This document shows, piece after piece, positions 5,280 through 7,814 of a stretch of DNA of 7,814 nt; position 1 is the stretch's first letter, and every line of letters begins with the position of its first letter. The stretch spans positions 1 through 7,814 of the forward strand of contig CAJOCV010000083.1 of the NCBI GenBank assembly GCA_905233785.1. Reading direction: 5' to 3'. Source of the stretch: an uncultured Oscillospiraceae bacterium. Lineage in GTDB: Bacteria; Bacillota; Clostridia; Oscillospirales; Oscillospiraceae. Position numbers and translations under genes: made by a program. The notes under the pieces are model-generated. The model made no database searches and was not told where the DNA came from. It saw nothing but the letters and a program-made list of their open reading frames with translations.

Positions 5280-6545
5280 ATGAGGCGAAAGGATAAGATC
5301 ATTCTCACAAGCTACGCGCTCGCGGCGGTGACGGCGCTGGGCGGCTGGGGCGCGGCAAAAAACGCGGGGCTGGCCTACCACCGCGCGGACACGCTGCACG
5401 TCAGCGCCCGCGCCTTCGAGGAGACCGTCCGGGCGGTGGACGCGCTCTCCGAGGCGCTGGGCAAGAGCGTCTACGCCACTGACGGCGGGATGTGCGCGCG
5501 CATTTGCGGCGAGGCCTACGCCGAAGCCAGCGCCGCCGAGGGCGCGATGCTGGCGCTGCCCTTCGCCACACAGGAGCTGGAGGAGCTGTCAGCCTTCTTG
5601 AATGTGTCGGGCGATTACGCGATCTCCCTCTGCCCCGTGGCCGCAAGCGAGGGCTTTTCGGAGGAAGATATTCAGCATCTTCGCGCGCTTTCCGCCGCGG
5701 CGGCGGATTTTGCGGAAAATCTGCGCGTCATGCAGGAGGATGTAAACGCCGGGGAGCTGCGCTTTGACGAGCGGGAAAAGCGCCTTCCGAATGTGGAGGA
5801 CGCGCCGAAGGAGCTCTTGTCCGCGCGGCTGCTCGACTATCAGGCGGGGCTGACGCCGCGCGAGGACTTTGCCTACGACGGGCGCTACGGCTGTGAGAAA
5901 AAGAGCCGCGCCGGCTATTTGACCGAGGACGAGATGCTCACCGCCGCGGCGGAATTCGTCGGCGCGGAGCCGGAGGAGCTGACGCTTCTCTACCGCTATG
6001 AGGGAAGCGAGGGGCGCCGCTGCTATCGCTATGAGGACTGCTTCCTGTGTGTGAGCCGCTGCGGTGTGGACAGCATGACACAGTCGCGCCTGGTGGGCGA
6101 GGCGGAGCTCGACACGCGGGAAGCGCGCAAAATCGCGGAGGACTTTCTCGCCGCCCAGGGCTTTGATTCCCTCTCTCCGGCCGGGGAGGAAAACAGCGGC
6201 ACGGTGCTCTCCCTGTGCTACTGCGCGAGCCAGGACGGGGCGGATTGTCCGGAAAACTGTGTCAAAATCGCCGTCGCGCTGGACGACGGCTCCATCTTCA
6301 GCTACAACGCCGAAGACTATTGCAGCGAGAAGGCGGAGGTCAGCTGGACGGTGGATGAGCAGCAGGCCGCGCAGGCGCTGCCTGAGAGCCTGAATCTGCG
6401 CGAGACACGAAAGCTCATCTGTAAAAGCGAGGGGCAGCGGGACGTTCCCTGCTATGCCTTTTTCTGCGAGGATACCGAAGGGCAGACGCTGACTGTCTAT
6501 GTCAGCGCTGAGACCGGGCGGCAGTTTCGCATCGACCTTGCGTGA
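5280..6545 (+). CDS. ypeB: Spore germination protein YpeB
   Basis: YpeB is a spore membrane protein that in Bacillus is needed for assembly and stability of the cortex-lytic enzyme SleB. The 421-residue product (Bacillus YpeB is about 450) has a basic N-terminus and one membrane helix at about 7-25, with the rest predicted outside the membrane. The early ectodomain (RAFEETVRAVDALSEALGKS at 44-63, then the LPF...EELSAFLNVSGDYA block at 93-114) matches the YpeB N-terminal helical region. The C-terminal half reads as PepSY-type repeats (about 213-275, 279-345, 358-420), including VALDDGSIFSYNAEDY (332-347). I chose ATG 5280 because GAGGTG lies 6 bases before it; a GTG at 5193 lies inside a repeat and would displace the membrane segment. 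Sixteen cysteines occur, all outside the membrane helix. No sleB lies alongside. Confidence 0.85.
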   Translation: MRRKDKIILTSYALAAVTALGGWGAAKNAGLAYHRADTLHVSARAFEETVRAVDALSEALGKSVYATDGGMCARICGEAYAEASAAEGAMLALPFATQELEELSAFLNVSGDYAISLCPVAASEGFSEEDIQHLRALSAAAADFAENLRVMQEDVNAGELRFDEREKRLPNVEDAPKELLSARLLDYQAGLTPREDFAYDGRYGCEKKSRAGYLTEDEMLTAAAEFVGAEPEELTLLYRYEGSEGRRCYRYEDCFLCVSRCGVDSMTQSRLVGEAELDTREARKIAEDFLAAQGFDSLSPAGEENSGTVLSLCYCASQDGADCPENCVKIAVALDDGSIFSYNAEDYCSEKAEVSWTVDEQQAAQALPESLNLRETRKLICKSEGQRDVPCYAFFCEDTEGQTLTVYVSAETGRQFRIDLA

Positions 6546-6596
6546 TGTGCGCAGATCGGGTATCATAATACCATCTTGAGAAAAGGTGGGATCCTG

Positions 6597-6808
6597 ATGA
6601 AACGTCTGATCTGCCTGCTGCTGGCGCTGGCGTCAGCCTTCTCCCTCTGCGCCTGCGGGAGCTTTGCGCCGCTCTGCTGCGGGCTTACCTCGGCGGCTTC
6701 GGCATGGAGCTTGCGATCGAGGGGCTAAAGCTGACGGCGAATTTCTCCGATTTCAACCGGGTCAGCGTGAGCGCTCCGGTGATGGAGGCGGCTACCAAAG
6801 AATCGTAA
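6597..6808 (+). pseudogene. Broken lipoprotein gene remnant (signal peptide plus frameshifted tail)
   Basis: An ATG at 6597, with AAAGGTGGGATC 5-15 bases before it, opens a clear lipoprotein signal: MKRLICLLLALASAFSLCAC, with a hydrophobic core and a lipobox-like LCAC ending at C20 followed by Gly. In that frame the product becomes low-quality sequence and stops at 6728 (43 aa). In another forward frame, from about 6659, a protein-like tail runs to TAA 6806-6808: ELCAALLRAYLGGFGMELAI then EGLKLTANFSDFNRVSVSAP. That resembles the last strands of secreted lipoproteins such as LppX/DUF6612-like ones, though this is a weak memory-based match. The simplest reading is a larger lipoprotein gene that lost its middle and its frame. 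A short intact 43-aa lipoprotein is possible but less likely. It lies 51 bases after ypeB on the same strand. Confidence 0.65.
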
Positions 6809-6821
6809 TCCGAATAGAAGA

Positions 6822-6877
6822 CGGCCTGTAACGATCCCGCCCGGCAGACGAAATCGTTACAGGCCGATCCGGATTTT
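6822..6877 (+). terminator. 14-bp perfect hairpin after the lipoprotein remnant, likely terminator
   Basis: CGGCCTGTAACGAT (6822-6835) and ATCGTTACAGGCCG (6853-6866) pair perfectly around a 17-base loop. An outer AATCCG/CGGATT pair (6807-6812 with 6870-6875) can extend it and is followed by TTTT (6874-6877). The T-tract is short, so termination strength is moderate. It separates the ypeB/lipoprotein unit from gntR. Confidence 0.6.
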
Positions 6878-6922
6878 CGCGCAGAATTCACGCCAGATGA
6901 GGCGCGATCATAAAAAAGGGGA

Positions 6923-6950
6923 TGGACAAACGAAAATAATAGCGTATAAT
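6923..6950 (+). promoter_or_regulatory. Predicted sigma-A promoter for the GntR regulator
   Basis: TGGACA (6923-6928, 5 of 6), a 16-base spacer and a perfect TATAAT (6945-6950) sit in an AT-rich stretch. The start would be near 6957, within the palindrome at 6949-6960. This leaves a leader of under 30 bases before gntR. Confidence 0.7.
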
Positions 6951-6960
6951 TGTATACAAT
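6949..6960. promoter_or_regulatory. 12-bp palindromic operator, probable GntR autoregulation site
   Basis: ATTGTATACAAT is its own reverse complement. Its TNGT...ACNA half-sites fit the general GntR-family operator pattern. It overlaps the -10 box and the predicted start, so a bound repressor would block the promoter. The regulator gene begins 25 bases downstream, so autorepression is the natural inference. Confidence 0.65.
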
Positions 6961-6984
6961 AGAACAACATAAGAGGTGCGGGAT

Positions 6985-7644
6985 ATGGGAGAACGCAAGA
7001 GCATTTCCATTGCCGATCAGATATTTGAACAGCTGGAGCGGGACATCCTCTCGGGAAAATACCAGCGGGGGGAGCTTTTGACGGAACTGCGCCTTTCGGA
7101 GGAGCTGGGCGTGAGCCGTACCCCGATCCGCGAAGCCATCCGCCGTCTGGAGCAGGAGAATATCCTGGAGGAGGCGGGGCGCGGCGTCACGGTGGTTGGG
7201 ATCTCAAAGCAGGATATGCTGGATATGTACGAGATCCGCATCCGCATCGAGGGGCTGGCGGCCGCCTGGGCGGCGGAGCGCATCACGGAGGCGGAGCTGC
7301 GGGAGATTCGCGATACGCTGGAGCTGCAGCGCTTTTACACCGAGAAGCTGGACGGCGGGCACTCCGACCAAATCAAGAATCTCGACTCCCGCTTTCACGA
7401 GATGGTTTACCGCGCCTGCGGCAGCCGCGCGCTGATGGATACGCTGCTGGGACTTCACAAGAAGATGACGAAGTTCCGCATGGCTTCCGTCAGCAAGCAC
7501 AGCCGCGCCCTCCAGTCCGTGGAGGAGCACGAGGCAATTTTGGACGCTTTGGGCGCTCACGATGGGGACGCCGCGAACGCGGCTATGACCCGCCATGTCA
7601 CCAACGCGCGCGACCGGATGCGCTCCATGGGGGATGAGGACTAA
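6985..7644 (+). CDS. GntR-family (FadR/FCD subfamily) transcriptional regulator
   Basis: This 219-residue cytoplasmic DNA-binding regulator has an N-terminal winged helix-turn-helix at about 8-72: IADQIFEQLERDILSGKYQR, then GELLTELRLSEELGVSRTPI and REAIRRLE, the GntR signature. The C-terminal all-helical FCD domain (about 78-215) keeps the metal/ligand residues D134 and H138 (DSRFHEMVY), H182 (EEHEAIL) and H204 (MTRHVTNARDRM). FCD members usually sense small organic acids or sugar acids; the ligand here is unknown. The ATG at 6985 has AGAGGTG (6972-6978) 6 bases upstream. An in-frame GTG at 6976 lies inside that ribosome binding site and is rejected. No catabolic gene adjoins within the window, so the target genes are unseen; autoregulation through 6949-6960 is likely. 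Confidence 0.92.
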   Translation: MGERKSISIADQIFEQLERDILSGKYQRGELLTELRLSEELGVSRTPIREAIRRLEQENILEEAGRGVTVVGISKQDMLDMYEIRIRIEGLAAAWAAERITEAELREIRDTLELQRFYTEKLDGGHSDQIKNLDSRFHEMVYRACGSRALMDTLLGLHKKMTKFRMASVSKHSRALQSVEEHEAILDALGAHDGDAANAAMTRHVTNARDRMRSMGDED

Positions 7645-7683
7645 AGCTTTGAGCCGCGCGCTTTGAGGAAAGGGCGCGTTGCA

Positions 7684-7704
7684 AAATGCGAAACAAATGC
7701 GAAA
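7684..7704 (+). repeat. Short direct repeat AAATGCGAAA
   Basis: AAATGCGAAA appears at 7684-7693 and 7695-7704, an 11-base period on one helical face. It lies 40 bases after the gntR stop. It may be chance, a small regulatory site or part of the neighbouring repeat cluster. Confidence 0.35.
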
Positions 7705-7716
7705 ACCCTGGTTGCA

Positions 7717-7747
7717 TCGTAGGGGAGGGCCTTGTGCCCTCCCGGCG
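7717..7747. repeat. CGTAGGG hairpin repeat, copy B
   Basis: ATCGTAGGGGAGGGCCTTGT begins here. GGGAGGGC (7723-7730) pairs perfectly with GCCCTCCC (7736-7743) around a CTTGT loop. It shares TCGTAGGG, the TTGTG loop core and the closing GC-rich arm with copy A at 5176-5206, while the stem bases differ in a pairing-preserving way. Confidence 0.65.
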
Positions 7748-7769
7748 AACCAGAGCTCGTATAGCAAAG

Positions 7770-7814
7770 AAATGTTCGGCGAATTCGTACAATCTGCGAA
7801 TTCGCCGAACATTT
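7770..7814. repeat. Perfect 18-bp inverted repeat at the right window edge
   Basis: AAATGTTCGGCGAATTCG (7770-7787) and its exact reverse complement (7797-7814) flank a 9-base loop. The stem may continue past the window. The plus side ends ...ACATTT, so it could be a terminator for gntR or for a convergent gene outside, or the end of a repeat unit that also includes copy B. Confidence 0.7.

Noticed and set aside
6564..6570. CATAATA as a forespore sigma -10 (or TTGCGT-17-TATCAT as a sigma-A promoter) before the lipoprotein remnant
   Set aside because: The -10 match is good, but the -35 candidates (around 6543-6547, or TTGCGT at 6538) are poor, and the gene behind it is broken.
7655..7678. Hairpin CGCGC.CTTT/AAAG.GCGCG as the gntR terminator
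   Set aside because: It has a mismatch and is followed by TTGC with no T-run; possible, but weaker than the palindrome at 7770-7814.

Overview
The window looks like chromosomal DNA from a high-GC, endospore-forming gut clostridium of the Oscillospiraceae/Oscillospirales type. This rests on the GC-rich Firmicutes-style coding, strong AGGAGG-type ribosome binding sites, a YpeB germination protein, a TagO/WecA-type wall-polymer initiator, and intergenic hairpin repeats of the kind I associate with that group. The genus assignment is inference. I saw no phage, plasmid, transposase, CRISPR, rRNA or tRNA.

Layout. Bases 1-362 (minus) hold the N-terminal part of a YfcE/MJ0936-type metallophosphoesterase that runs off the left edge. 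Divergent from it, 431-1257 (plus) is a tight run of three small proteins of unknown function (79, 104 and 88 aa). They converge on a minus-strand pair, trpS then a tagO-like gene (3449-1342), and a short repeat plus a perfect 13-bp hairpin separates the two units. Divergent from trpS is gltX (3699-5171). It is followed by ypeB (5280-6545), a broken lipoprotein remnant (6597-6808), a hairpin, a GntR/FCD regulator (6985-7644), and a right-hand tail of repeats and a perfect 18-bp palindrome cut by the window edge.

The most interesting parts are regulatory. The trpS and gltX promoters face away from each other and share one quasi-palindromic TTGACAA as overlapping -35 boxes, so two aminoacyl-tRNA synthetase genes may compete for one polymerase site. 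Three TTTAGCA-type heptamers lie over the trpS -10 and start, and neither gene shows a T-box leader. The gltX leader carries a dispersed-type hairpin repeat. The hairpin that ends gltX contains the ypeB Shine-Dalgarno sequence in its 3' arm, and its T-run touches the ypeB start codon, so read-through mRNA should be poorly translated. The gntR promoter has a perfect 12-bp palindrome matching a GntR operator.

Functionally this is mostly housekeeping: two tRNA synthetases, a cell-wall glycolipid initiator and a germination factor. There is also an uncharacterised small-protein operon. I do not see a clear new defence or mobile system. The candidates for novelty are the small-protein operon, the shared-promoter arrangement, the terminator/RBS overlap and the repeat families.
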